Source of the DNA: Piper betle
Taxonomy: Eukaryota; Streptophyta; Magnoliopsida; Piperales; Piperaceae
Length of the DNA stretch: 64,000 nucleotides
Assembly: GCA_033002965.1 (NCBI GenBank)
Contig: JAURVB010003128.1
Span: forward strand, 1 to 64,000
Direction: 5' to 3'
Part shown: piece after piece, positions 32,878-45,910 of the stretch
Numbering within the stretch: the stretch's first letter is position 1
How the letters are laid out: every line of letters begins with the position of its first letter
Translations under genes and position numbers: made by a program
Notes under the pieces: generated by a model
The model's database searches: none
What the model was told of the DNA's origin: nothing
What the model saw: only the letters and a program-made list of their open reading frames with translations

Positions 32878-35800
32878 AGCGGTATCAGAGTCTGGTTAGC
32901 TTTAGTTCTTTTGTTTGTCTTGGTTTTAGGTCGTAATATTTTGTGTCAAGATGAATGATGAGAAACATGTTAAGATGGTCGCCCTTAAAGGTAAGTCTGA
33001 TTGGCATTGCTGGAAGGGTCATATGATTGATTATTTATTCACTAAGGATTTATATGATCCAATTCTTGGTCCTCCTGAGTCGTCAAGTTCCAATCCACTG
33101 TTGAGTGATACTCCGGTTGTGACTGATGAAAGGAAGGCTCCTTCGATTTCTCCTCCTCTGCCTACTACTAAGGTTGAGTCGAGTGTCACAGTTGTATGGA
33201 TCAAGATGTATAAAAAATACATGGCTTTGATCAGACAATGGTTAGAACAAAACGTATATAACCATGTGAAGGGAACAAAGACAACCTAGGAGCTTTGAGA
33301 TAAGCTCTTATATATGTATGAGAGAGATACTCCTGGAAACCGAAATTTGTTGATCATAAGGTTGATGAATCTTCAATATAAGGATGAGGGGCAGAAGTCA
33401 GTGACTATATCAATGAGATGCAAGGTATATTAACTCAATTATCTAATTTGAATATACCTTGTGAAGATGTTTAACAAGCTTGTCTATTATTGAATACTTT
33501 ATCGGAGTCTTGGGAATTTCTTTGAATAATTTTGACAAACAGCTACTTTTGATATGGTTTCAAGTTGTCTTTTGAGTGATGAAGTGAGAAGGAAAACACA
33601 ACAGGTAACCTTCTCTAATTTATCTCAATCCATGGTTTTTGAATTTAGTTCTCGGGGAAGATCAAAAAGTAGGAATCCAAGTGGAAGAGATAAGAGTAGA
33701 TGAAGGTCTAAATCTAGAAACAAGACCTCAAGTGCTTTTATTGTGATAAAGTTGGCCATAAGAAGCAGAACTATTACAAATACAAGAAAGATCTAAGAAA
33801 TGGTAAGGTGCTCAACAATAAGACTGAAGATGATAAGACTGTCAATATTGCTACAAAAGATATACTTATCATACTTGATGATTGAAATGATTGTTTGACA
33901 ACTAATGATGATATTAGTTGGGTAATTGATTCTGACGCATCGTTTCGTGCTATCCCATACAGAGATTTCTTCAACACCTATGTGATAGCTGATCTAGGTG
34001 TGGTGAAAATGGGCAACAATGGGTTTCTAAAATTATTGGTCATGGTGATGTGGATATTATGACTGATTCTGGTTGTAAACTTGTTTTAAAAAATGTGCAT
34101 CATATTCCTGATTTAAGATTGAATTTGATGTTAACAGGTGTGTTAGATGATGAGGGCTATATTTCACGATTTTCATGTGGCTTATGGAAATTGGTGAAAA
34201 GTTCTTTATTCGTTGCTAAAGGGAAGAAGTGTGGTGGTCTTTATAGGACTACATCTAGTCTGGTTCACGAGAAGGTTAATGTTACCTCTACGACTCTCAC
34301 AACTGATTTGTGGCATAGAAGGTTGAGACACATGAGGGAGAAGGGGCCAGATTTTTTGAAGAAGAAAAAGTATCTTCTACAATTTGATGGGAAAGCACTA
34401 AGCTCTTGTGATCATTGTTTGGCTGAAAAATAACATAGGGCTTCTTTTGTATCCATTGACAAAATGAAGACATAAATACTTAAACTTGTATATTCTGATG
34501 TCTGTGGTCTAATGAAGATAAAGCCTCTTGATAAAGCCTTTTATTTTGTCACTTTTATTGATGATACTTCAAGGAAAGTATGGTGTTACTATTTGAAGAA
34601 TAAAAGTGATGTATTTAATATTTTCAAATCATTTCATGTTCTTGTAGAGAGAGAAGCATGGAAGACTTTGAAATGTTTGAGAAGTAATAATAGAGGTGAG
34701 TATTGTTCTAATGAGTTTCAAGTTTATTGTGACAAACATGACTTTCGACATAAGAAAACTGTTCCCTATAGCCCACAATTGAATGGAGTAGCTGAAAGAA
34801 TAAATAAAACAATTCAAGAAAGGGTTAGGTGTATGGTTTTTACACCAAAATTACCTAAAGGATTTTGGTTTAAAGCTGTTTGTACTAATTGTTATTTAAT
34901 TAATAGATCTCCTACACTTGCTTTAGATGGAGATGTTCCAAAAAAATTTGAACTTGTAGGAAGGTAAAATACACTCATTTAAGGGTGTTTGGTTGTAAAG
35001 CTTTTGTAGATATGCCAAAGGAACTAAGGTCTAAGCTTGATGCTAGGACATTTGAATACATATTTTTGGGTTATGGGGATGAAGAGTTTAGTTTTAGACT
35101 TTGGGATCCTAAGGAGAAGAAGATTATTCGAAGCCGGGATGTGGTGTTTCGAGAGAATTAGTTTGTAAATGACTTTTGGAATGAAACAACTACCCAAAGT
35201 GATATCTAGGATTATGTTGTGAAGGTTAAGACTTCATCTGCTCCTCTAACAATTGTAGAGGATATTGTTCAAGATATTGCTGAACAGATTGATGAAGAAG
35301 TCAGAGATGACATTCCTATTTCTTTGCCTTGTGACAGTGAAGGTGAGGATAATGATATTACTAATGATTTAGTTCCTGATGTTGTTGATCAACAGGTACA
35401 TGATGGTGATCGGGTTGTTAATCAAGGGGAGGCTGATGCTACTAGAGCAAATCTGATAGAATTGTTAAGTCATCCACAAAGTATCCAAAGTCTACTTATG
35501 TGACTCTCACAGAAAGTGGTGAGCCTGAAGACTTCAATGAAACTCTTAGTTACAAAGAGAGACAAATTGGTAAGTGTCATGCGAGAGGAACTAAAATCAT
35601 TGCATAAGAACAAGATGTATGAGTTTATGAATCTTCCTAAGGGGGAGAAAGGTCTTGAAGAACAAGTGGGTTTATCGGCTTAAGCATGGAGAAAATAACT
35701 CACAACCAAGGTACAAAGTAAGACTTGTGGTGAAAGGTTTCGAGTAGAAGAAAGGTATTGACTTTGAGGAAATTTTCTCACCTATTGTTAAAATGTCTTC

Positions 35801-37061
35801 AATCCGTTGTGTGCTAGGTTTAGCTGCAAGTATGGATTTGGAGGTTGAATAGTTAGATGTGAAGACTACATTTCTCCATGGTGATCTTGATAAAATAATA
35901 TATATGGAACAACTTGAGGGTTTTGTAGATAAGGAAAAGGAACAGATAATGTGCAGATTGAAGAAGAGCTTGTATGGCCTCAAACAAGCTCCTAGACAGT
36001 GGTACAAAAAGTTTGATTCTTTTATGAATAGTCAAGGCTACAACAGAATTGTTTCAAACCATTGTATATTTATCAAGAAATTTGGGAAAAATGACTTTAT
36101 CATTTTACTTCTTTATGTTAATGATATGTTGATTCTTCGACAGGATATATCAAGAATTATAGATTTGAAGGAAAATTTAGGCAAATCCTTTGCTATGATG
36201 GATTTGGGTCTAGTTAAGCAAATTCTTGACATGCCCATCTGGCGGGATAGAAAAACTAAGAAGATTTAGTCATCCCGAGAGAAATACATTGAGAAGATTC
36301 TTGAGCGACTCAACATGAAGGAAGCCAAGCTGGTTACTGTTCCACTAAGAGCTCAATTCAAATTAAAGAAGGATGAACTAAGTGAAGTATAAGTATATGA
36401 AATGAAGAATGTCTTTTATGCATATGTTGTAGGGAGCCTTATGTATGCTATAGTTTGTACTAGACTAGACATAGCATATACTGCTGGGGCAATAAGTAGA
36501 CATTTTTCTAATCCTGGTAGAGAATATTGGCAAGCAGTTAAGTGAATATTGAGATATTTGAGAGGTACTTCTAAGCTAGGTTTATACTTTAAGGGAGGTA
36601 AGCATATATTATCATGTTATATTGATGCAGATATAACTGGTGGTTTTGATTCTAGGAGGTTTACTTTTGGGGTTGTTGTTACTTTTGCGGGTGGTGCTGT
36701 TTCTTGGTAGTCCAAATTGTAAAAGTGTGTTGGTCTATCCACAACTGAAATTGAATTCATTGCAATATAGAAGCTTGCAAAGAGGTGTTATGGTTGACAA
36801 AATTTTTGAATAAAATTAGGATAAGTAAAAATAAGTATGAGGTACTTTGTGATAGTCGAAGTGCTATACATTTGAGTAAGGACTATAGTTTTTATTTAAA
36901 GAGTAAACACATAAATGTTCGATATCAATGGGTAAGATATGTATTAAAGAGAAAGTTGTTAGAGTTAAACAAGGTTCACACTGATAAGAACATCTCAGAT
37001 ATATTAACCAAAATTGTGACAAAGGACAAACATTTATTTTGTCAAAGTGGAACTGGTATAG
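32878..37061 (+). mobile_element. Decayed Ty1/copia retrotransposon internal region (gag-PR-INT-RT-RNaseH)
   Basis: The domain order gag, protease, integrase, reverse transcriptase, RNase H is that of Ty1/copia, and the reading frame is broken by several stops and shifts. Gag starts at 32951 (MNDEKHVKMVALKGKSDW). A zinc knuckle near 33730 has its last Cys replaced by Tyr (CFYCDKVGHKKQNY). Protease is reduced to WVIDSDASF. Integrase zinc region and core occupy 34300-34960; the second catalytic Asp region reads RSNNRGEY. Reverse transcriptase occupies about 35570-36240 (LKKSLYGLKQAPRQWYKKF) with YVND in place of YVDD. RNase H remnants lie at 36620-37040 (SRSAIHLSKD). It cannot move on its own proteins. 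Confidence 0.9.
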
Positions 37062-37215
37062 ACAAATTATTTACAACTGTAGTAGCTAGATTAATATGCA
37101 GCATCAAATTAGCACAAGCATAGCAATGCGGAACCATGCATATTAAATGGAGAATATTGGAGACTGATATAAAGCCTGAAAGGAACCTCTCACAGCGCTG
37201 CTCGGGTGTCAAGCC
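37062..37215 (+). repeat. Extra copy of host SERF exon and intron sequence just before the 3' LTR
   Basis: 154 bp here match 32111-32263, the host flank of the 5' LTR, at about 92% identity. The block contains CACAGCGCTGCTCGGGTGTC (the SERF GLTPEQR codons on the minus strand) and part of the neighbouring intron. It sits where the polypurine tract of the element should be. Host sequence is not expected inside a normal retrotransposon at this position. Confidence 0.8.
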
Positions 37216-37825
37216 TATTGAGTTTCCTCGCCCATTTGCATTGAAAAACTCAATTGTCAGTTTTTTACCTTTCGTTTATCATACTAATGGTTGGCGTTTT
37301 ATATACTTATGTGTGATTTCATCGTTTTCTATAGAAGTTTAATGAGGTGACTTTTAAAATTTTACTCATATTCTTCTATATAAAGGAGAATTGTGTTGAT
37401 GTTAAACATAACATCATCTTGAGAGTTTTTAAATATATTTAGCTTATAAAGGAAGAGTTTGGAGAAATTCTTTATCATCTTAAGTTGAAGTCGGAGTCGT
37501 AATATAGGGTGTGAGGTTGATCAAATTTTATTTTAAGGTGTATGTTAATTTCTCAATTTTTCATATATTATATTTTTTAAAAATTATATATTTCAGATTT
37601 TGTAATTGGTCTGATTTGCATTAGGAGAATTTTGTTAAATTTTTATTCGATACTTGATTATAAAAGATTTTTGTAATTGAAGTTGATTAAGTAGGTTGGT
37701 TTTCTTTTTTCCTAATTTGGAGAAAAATGTCTATCCTTTTTTTATCGTGGTGTCTCTTATTCATCTTATATTTATTTTTATTTCATCTTTAAAAAAAATA
37801 TTTTATGAGTTGTTTCTATTAAAGC
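37216..37825 (+). mobile_element. 3' LTR of the copia element, end truncated
   Basis: It begins TATTGAGTTTCC (TG mutated to TA) and follows the 5' LTR to TTTCTATTAAAGCG. The last dozen bases (TTTATTTCCCAACA in the 5' LTR) are missing, and SERF coding sequence resumes directly. Many substitutions separate the two LTRs, so the insertion is old. Confidence 0.8.
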
Positions 37826-38310
37826 GTCATCGTCTCTGCCTTTGCTCCGGCGGGGCATCCTTGCCTGCGCCTTTTCCCTATCTCTCTCTCTGGTTCCCGC
37901 TTAATTTTTCGTTAAAGAATAACACAACAATCCACGGACCTCAAGCTAACTCTTTGTTTGAGAAACGAAATAAATACTCACCAAAAACAAAATTAAGATT
38001 TGAGAACTAAACCATATTGATCTAGATAGGATATGAGTCATTTTTGCCTTGTTGCAGCAATCGAACAAGTAGTCAAACCTGCCAACACAAATCACCGTGC
38101 CAAACGTAAAAAATGATCAATCAAACCAAGCTTCTATAATCATCATCATCATTAACACAATGCTTGGAATTAGAAGCTAGAAAAAAACCCATAAAAAATA
38201 TAAAACTAATACAATGCAGACTCACCTATTGATCGTGAGGAGCAGCGGAGGTGAAATTAAAGAGAGGGAGGAACCGATGAGGAAACAAGGACCGGTTGGA
38301 AAGCTCTGGA

Positions 38311-41300
38311 AGGTCCCTCTAAAATGACATTTATACCATAAATACCAGCAGTGGCGTTGAAGACGCTCTCTTTGTTCGATTTACCCGGGCAATGGGCAAT
38401 GGGCAAGATGGACCAACTTGCTCGAAGGCTCTAAAGATTGAACGTTTACTAGTCCAACGAGCTCTGATATGGAGCTCAATGATTGGGGGTAGACGTGCGT
38501 GCATGCTTGTGATCTTATCAAGATGATTACTCTTAATTTGTGTAATTAAAAATATAGCTTGAAAAATCTTTTGCTGTAAATACAATGGACTTTTTTGATA
38601 CGAGCTGATTACTCATAGGAAGAAAGTTGAAGCCTCGTGATGAAGTAATTAATTGCTTTCTCTTACATTCTTACCTACTACAGACTAGCTATTCGACAAC
38701 TAACGAGGACATGTTAATATGCCTGTTCATAATTGACCATTAAAACATGATGGGTCTTTTAAATTCTATCTTGGAAGCTACGGCATTGAACTGCATCAGG
38801 AAAAATATGTACCTTGTGCCCAATGTTCTCTTCCAAATTCCATATTCATGTTTGGAAGGTTGCTGTAAACAACTAATTACAAGTAAGAGCTTTTGGTGAC
38901 AGCGTGATTTGTGCCAAGACCTGCCTAGCTATTCAATGAATATAGTGCGATTGAATTGTGACCAAGCGAGCATATATAACTGCGTACAGAACTAGATCCT
39001 TTCATTCATCTGCAACTACAAGGTGTAAACATGCATGTTACGTACGTAGAAAAACAGGTGAACCAGTCTACTTTCTTGAAGATGCAGGATCAATGGGTGG
39101 GCTCTCTTTTCCCTGGGTCTTAATAATCAATGATCCATCTTATTGGTTCTTTAAGACCCCAACTCTACTTCATATTTTGACGTAGTTATTTGGTCAGTCA
39201 TTGCCGCTGATATCACACTATTAATTAGTCTTGGATGCATAATATAGTTTAAACAAACACCGTCAAGGAAGATCCCAATTATGCAATAACTGCAGTTTCA
39301 ACTTAATTAATCCAAAGAAGCTAATTAATTCAACGAGTTGCCCAGCAAAGAGAGAGAGAGAGAAGAGGGGAAGAATGGGATCTTTTTTCTCGTTTTAATT
39401 GATAGCGACTCAAGGCCTATCTCCTGACTGGTTCAGCAAACATATCACGTGATTAATGAACCAAGCAATTTTCTTGGGATAGGTTACCCCGCATATACAT
39501 AATGCATTCGTTAATTAATTAATTAATCCTTCAACCCCTATATAATAAAACATAAAAGACCTGCTTATATAATAATTCTACCAGCTTTGGAACTTGCATC
39601 CACAATTCTGAAGTGATAAGATTTACTCCATGTCACTTGCGGTAAATATGTTTGCACTTACTACTCTTTTATTAATGAATTGCTACCAAACCCCATCTGT
39701 AGTTCGTTTGCAACTTCTATGCAGCCGCATACACAATAGATTAGTGGTGAGTATGTATAAAAATAAGAGTTAGTACTCTTTCCACGCGCAGTACTAAACC
39801 AATGAAAGTAAACAAAGGAATTCATCTCCATCTTTGCTACTCGTTCTACTCATATTGGATGGGAGTTAGAGTCGGTAAGGGGACAACCTTTTGCATTTGA
39901 AGCTCCGCATCTTCATTCGTCGGGGCCCCTCACGAGTGTAAGCTAAATATTCATGAGATCCAACATTTAATAGTTTATAAAGCTTTCAACAACAGATCAC
40001 TGTGACGGCATCTCATTCTCTTCACAAACCATTTATACCTACTTTTTAATATCTATTAATTTGGTAAAACTACTTAACTCGATTTAAATATTACAAATTA
40101 TAATTTGTCGCTTCTTAATTGCTAGGAAATGGCTGCATGCATGCTTAATTAATTAAATGATTTATTCACTCTTTCCAGCTCAAAAATCGATTGTGGTGGG
40201 CAAATCAAAGAGCCAATTAATCAGGAAGTCTTTGCCCATCAAATAATTTAGAAAGAGCCGATCCTCGGTTTTGGGCTTATTCCCGAGTTCGATCGCTTGC
40301 GTCACATACACATCTGCTAATTGCAGGTATGACCTTTGAGGGCAACAGACCGGCAAAATGCCAAGTTCGACGTCTCAATGTGGAGGTGCATTTTATCACT
40401 ACCTTTTTCTAGCAGAAAAAAATAAAGTCTAGAAAGCTAAAAGAAGCTTGACATAGGGAAATTTCATGTGACGAGTACCTTATCAACTTTCCTATTCATA
40501 TGTTAAGATACATGTCTGCTCATATCACATCAAACTCTTTTCTCTTTTCTTCTTTTCTCCCATGACAGTATGTACAGTTCAATCCTTCTGGCCGATGTCC
40601 TGTTTTTTTAGTAAGAAAATGCTTCCCAAAATCAGCACCGATGATAACATAGCAACAGATCAGCTACCATAAAATTAAACGATGGAGCAGTAAATGAGAT
40701 GGCAACAATGTGGCAGCTTGCACCCTCCAAAGCGGTGCTAAGTGTTCCAATATTCTGATGGTATAGGATTTGCATGGACGATACATTTGTAGAGAATTTG
40801 GTCATATGTGCTCTGTTCCCGTCTGCCTCATTCTGGATTCCATTTCCATCATCAAATTGTAAGCTTCACAAAATTGCAATATTCCACCCCCAAGCAGGAG
40901 ATCAGTTGGTGTCAAGGTGTGGGCGCTCATTGATCTACTTCGAGCTTTTGAGTTCTGTCTTTTTCTCTTCTTCAAAGCTATTTTCTATGAGCTTGAGTCG
41001 TATTTACGACCATTGAATTATCAGCTAATTGATTTCTTGACTGCACTAATATGCTGTAAGCCTAGTAATTTGACATGAACATTTGTAAATAAAAAAGTCA
41101 GTTGACTTCTTTATTTTGTGCATGAACAATGAACGTAGTCTTGAATTACATGGGTCCTTCTGACTTTGTTCATAATTTGTTAGAGAGACGACAAAATCCC
41201 GGCTGTTGTAGTAACTGCCCAGGGAAAAAATTCAAAGCGTATTAACTTGCATTAGTTACACTAATTTGTCGAGTCCTGATTTAGAGGTCCAAGATTAAAT

Positions 41301-41476
41301 GTTGCATAATGTTGAATAAAGCATGCATGCTTATTTATTTGCAAAATTTACGCCTAATTCGAGTTGATGGCTTCCTAATAATATTACAAATTATAATATA
41401 AGGGTGAAAATTTTTCTTTTAATTTATTTTATTTTATAGATTAGATCTAATAATGAATCGGTCGTAAATCCGCTTG
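38311..41476. other. Intergenic region
   Basis: No gene is recognised. ORFs at 38331-38585, 38958-39185 and 40774-41016 have no motifs. A short (GA)n tract lies near 39347-39363. Confidence 0.55.
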
Positions 41477-41484
41477 AGCCGGTT

Positions 41485-41932
41485 TAGGGGTATAAATAAG
41501 CTAAGCCTACTCGTAAGAATTTTACGTGGTTTGAACTCATGCTCGTTAATTTTGTGCTCGAAAAAATACTTGGCTTAAAATAGATAGCTCGTTGAAGGCT
41601 CAGCTTCGCTCAAAATTTGAGTTTGATGTATTTAAACTCGAAAAATACTCGATTCGACTCAGCTCGTCAATACTATTGAAGTCACATTAAACTTATATAA
41701 TAAGCATAAATATTCGCTCAATTTGAGTTCGATTCAAAAACATAACAAGCTAAACACAAGTTAAGCCCAAACACCAAAAATTTTAGATGAGTTCGGCTTA
41801 ACCCATAATACATCAAAGCTTGTCAAGCTTTCAAATAAGCTCAAACATACTTGCTAAAAATCACGACAAATTAAAAAATAACCATATTTAGTATGGTTCG
41901 GCTCGGCTCGGCTCGGCTGATTTATACCTCAA
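41485..41932. mobile_element. hAT-type MITE, 448 bp
   Basis: The element begins TAGGGGTATAAATAAG and ends CTGATTTATACCTCAA. The terminal inverted repeats share GGTATAAAT. It is flanked by a perfect 8-bp duplication, AGCCGGTT (41477-41484 and 41933-41940). The interior is AT-rich with repeated GAGCTCG/GGCTCG motifs (four GGCTC units near 41898-41918) and no coding capacity. Size, termini and 8-bp duplication fit a non-autonomous hAT element of a family different from those at 15.6 and 29.4 kb. Confidence 0.9.
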
Positions 41933-41940
41933 AGCCGGTT

Positions 41941-43154
41941 CAATTCAAAGTTTCTAAAAATTCAGTTTAATTACATAATCCAGTTTTTACAACAATGCGC
42001 TGAAATCCATCTAGGGGCCCACCATTGCCAGCTGCGTTCTCAACTTAACCATTATCAAACGGGTGTCTCCTAAAGTAGGATTGGTTCGTAATTTTCCTTT
42101 TTCAACTGGCCTTGGATCCGCTAGTTTGGTCTTATGCGGTGCCACTTAAAATCTTGGACACAGTATATGTTTTTAGACAATTATAATTACAAGAGAAAAA
42201 TAAAATAAAAATCATGAAACCAATTAAATTGACTTTCTGCATTGTCATCATTTTTGTAAAAATAATTATTACTCTTAATCTCATCTTATAACTTAATTGC
42301 AAGTAAGAAACTACAATATTAATAATTTCCACTTGCTTGCTAGAAAATGTAATTACTATATAAAAGATTTCTCTATCAATTTATTAATTATAGTAAAGAC
42401 TTGATTAGTGTTCTCTAGTTACTTTTTTATATATATTTAAACTTTTTGGATTTAGATGATTACCCGAACATGGCAGAGCCAGTCTTATTAGTGAGACTGA
42501 ACTGTAAAAAAATTTGGGAAATATCATAAATAGCCACATTTCAATTTTTTTTAAATAGTTAAGTTTACAAAATTATATAAAAAATAGTTATCTTTAAAAT
42601 TTTCATATCAATTATGACCAAATTCATTAAATAATGATAAAAATACCCATAAGAATTATTTTTACCAATACCAAAATATATAATAGATAAAAATATATAA
42701 TAGCTTCTTCTTTCAGTCTTCACTCTTGCTAGTATGCTCTATCCTTCCTTCTCTTCAATGCACCGGCCAAAGTTCAATAAATTCAATAACATATAAGCAT
42801 ATATGGCCGAAATAAATAATATAATGATAAATTTTAAATATCATTCTATAAAAATATGAATTTTCTCAAGTTAATATAAAAAATAAAACTAATAACAAAA
42901 TAAAAGGAAAAAAAGATTTTTAGTCTAAGGTAAAACTCGTTTTATAGTTAAATTTCTTTTACATGAATTTAATCATCATCACATCTTACTCTTATCTTTT
43001 ATTCCCTTAGATTGTCGACCTAGGATAATTATATGACATTGTAGCTCCCGATCCTTCACACTTCTATTATTTTACCTCAATTTTTATATCTCGGTGATAA
43101 TTAATTAATCAATAAAATAATGCATTAAGATTTGCCTTATAATCCCACACAAAA
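41941..43154. other. AT-rich intergenic DNA
   Basis: Nothing recognisable; no ORF of interest. Confidence 0.5.
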
Positions 43155-43963
43155 TTGTATATCTCTTGACTACAACGATAAACAAGTCAAAAGATTGGTC
43201 ATATAATGAATTATTTATAACTAATCTAAATAATTTTTTTAAAAATTTAATTAAACCCCATGATCTAAGAAATAGGTAATCAATCTACTCTTAGCATTAA
43301 GAACATGATAATTCAAACACTTATATTGAACAAAAAAATAAGAAGTTAAAATGAACTCAATTAAATTATGTTAAATTTTATTTTTCTCTAGAACGAAATA
43401 AAATATTACGCCATAATAAAATTAAAGAACATGATGGAAAAGATATATACTTTTATAATGAAAAGCTAAAATGTATAACAATGAGAACTAGTGCCTTAAT
43501 TAAATGTTTAAACCAAGAGTTCATATACCCTAAATAATAAATAACCACCCCTCTATATAGAAAATGAATGTGCACGAGGTACAAAAATTCAATGAGGGAG
43601 TTTACGACTCAATATAATCTAATTAATTATAGTGTCCAATTAAGTTTGTACCACCTTGACTTGTTCAAGCAATCTTTTAAGTATTAAGTATACACCCAAA
43701 GCCATCAACATCATTCCTTTGTGGTTTTGTGAACTATTTGTAATCATTATTGGGCGAGGCCAAGTGTCATGACCTTCTATTCTTAAGCTATTCCTTTTTT
43801 CATATTTTTTTACATTTAAACTTCAAAATTAAGTATATCCTATAAAATATTAATTAACTAAAATATAAAGTAAAATATCACCTAATTAATAATATTTATA
43901 TTTGGGATTTATAAAATCATATTAAAAATATGAGCAAATATTGTATACTCTAAACACTTAACA
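43155..43963 (-). repeat. LTR-like dispersed repeat, copy B
   Basis: It is collinear with 4127-4802: ATATCTCTTGACTACAACGA at the start, CATGATCTAAGAAATAGGT, CTCTATATAGAAAATGAATG, GGCCAAGTGTCATGACCT and the end CTAAACACTTAACA. Copy B has extra insertions and is about 130 bp longer. See copy A for the LTR interpretation. Confidence 0.65.
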
Positions 43964-45910
43964 ATCAACAGCAACGTGGTTGTGGGTTGTGGACTTCTCT
44001 TCTTAGCAAGATTCAACTTTGGCAAAGCAGCAACACAAGTAAGGTAATGGCAGGAATAGTGATGATCAACAAGGTTTCAAATGATCAAGGTAATGACTCT
44101 TGGCTTTGTAGCAAGGGCGTTAGTAGTCCATAGTGGGGAACTTCGATTGGGTGTTGGCGAGGATCACCGGAGTAGCATCTCCGATGAGGGGCTCTCCCTC
44201 GGGCTTCTCTTCTCTATTTCTCATTTCCTAATTTTTCTTCTCTTCTCCTCTTTTTCAACACATGAGCCTTTTTTTAGCATATGAACCCCTTTTTTCTCTT
44301 TTTTAACGTATGAGCTCCCGTTAACCATTTTTTATTCATCATTTAGAGCCCTCGAAATCCTCAAAAGCTTTTCTTATCATTTCCTTCTTCTTATCTTATT
44401 CCTTTGATTTTGGAACTACCATGGACGATTTTTCAGGTCTTCGACTAGGAGGTTCGACCACTTAGGGTTTGATCACATGATTTGGATAAACATTTATTCA
44501 ATATATTTTTATTATAAATATTAAAAAAATGAACTATCATACATTATATAAAACATAAAATAAATATATTTCAGAAAATTTAAAATTAGATTAAGGGTAT
44601 TTATGTTAACAAAATAAATATCATGAGTAAAATATTTTTTAAAATATATGAATCGATTACATGTGAAATAAAAATTTAAGATCTAGATATATCTGATATA
44701 AATTTCAAATTTTGGTTGTCTACAAATATTGAAACTTGATTATTTATTATATTTTACCAAAAAAATTTTTAAATTCATCCAAAACGCCGTGAACCCAAGA
44801 CGACAATTTAACGGAAAACAAGAATTTATGGCGCGAGAAAATGAGCAAAATGTCGCGGGTTAGATCCCGATAGATTCGCGTCGCTCATCGTGTCGGGATG
44901 CCGTACCACTCCATTCCCCTGTAACACGCACCACGGGTACAGTACACCCCAGGGGCCCCACACCCAAAATGCCAACCTGGCCCGCATTCATTGGCCGACA
45001 CTAACTCCCGGCTCACAACCAAATCACCGAATTCGAACCGGCCCGATCCCAACTCGGCTCTCCTAAATCGCGAATAAATACCGCCCACCCCCGGCCCAAG
45101 CGACGCCGGCCTAGCCACCCCCGACTCCGACGCCGACGCCGCCGCCGACGACGACGACGACGACGGCGGTGGAGAGTTCCATCTCTCGCCGGTGCGGACT
45201 TTTCCTTCTGCCGGGGTCGGTGGTCTTCGCCGGTGTGGATGGCGGCGTGTGTTGATTCGGTTGGTGGCGTGGGCCTGTGGTCGACTTGTCGGCATTCGTT
45301 CTCTGGAGTTGAATAAGGCCTCTCTCCTTGGATGGAATGCCAGGGGGGAGAGACCTGGGATTTGTGAGATCTGTTTTGTTTAGAAATAGAGTTTTGGATC
45401 GTGGGTGTGTTTACATGGAAGAAGATCCGGCGAAAGGTTGCATCTTTTTGGCTCAAAACAGTTTGCGAGCATCATCTGTCTAGAGCATCTTTCCCAATTC
45501 CTGCATTGGCTAGTTCTGAGATTTGTAGGAATTCTTTTGTGTTGAAAGATACTACATTTATTTTTACCTCTTACTACATATTTGCTCCGATCGGAATCAA
45601 AGGAGTTTTAAGGCGACTATAGACATATATTTGTTTGTTCTTGCTCTATAGGTGGATTATTTTAGAGGGCGGCCTCTTGTCTTGTTTCAGAAGGAGTTGT
45701 CAATTGGCAGCTTCACATTCATCCAGCATTTTCATCTCCCTTTCCGTTTTCTTCTTCTTCTTACGATCTGCCTTTGGTTCATAATCATCATCTTCACTTT
45801 TTTGGGAGTCTAAAACCAGGCCAGTGAAGCGGGGTATGCCATGTTTGGGAATCCAGAAATGGTGGGGGCATTGAGGAGTTGAGTAGTGGGATGGAGGGGT
45901 TGTGGTGAAG
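43964..45910. other. Intergenic and 5' region of the second O-fucosyltransferase gene
   Basis: No gene to about 44.8 kb. From 44860 to 45330 the sequence turns GC-rich with a (CGACGA)n tract near 45130-45170, probably promoter and 5' UTR, perhaps with a leader intron. ORFs 44885-45456 on the minus strand are compositional. Confidence 0.45.

Larger units (their letters stand above)
31763..38310 (-). pseudogene. SERF/4F5 small EDRK-rich factor pseudogene, split by a copia element
   Basis: Minus-strand pieces, in order: a 5' UTR-like exon ending ATCAATAG|GTGAGTC (38226), where a start ATG seems mutated; 37899-37826 encoding a GNQRERDREKAQAR-like stretch (a one-base deletion is needed) and ending in GRDDD; 32263-32241 encoding GLTPEQR; and 31862-31763 encoding DGKALQEKAAKKAA, an in-frame TAA (31817-31819), then AAAAAGDAGKKSSAKK and a TAG. 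SERF/4F5 proteins are about 70-residue basic nuclear proteins with exactly this order. The copia element lies between the DDD and GLTPEQ codons, which are adjacent in the family. The frame deletion, stop, lost ATG and 5.6-kb insertion make it non-functional. Confidence 0.75.

Noticed and set aside
44885..45456. Minus-strand ORFs up to 147 aa with an Arg run
   Set aside because: They come from a GA/CGA repeat in the probable 5' UTR or promoter of the O-fucosyltransferase gene.
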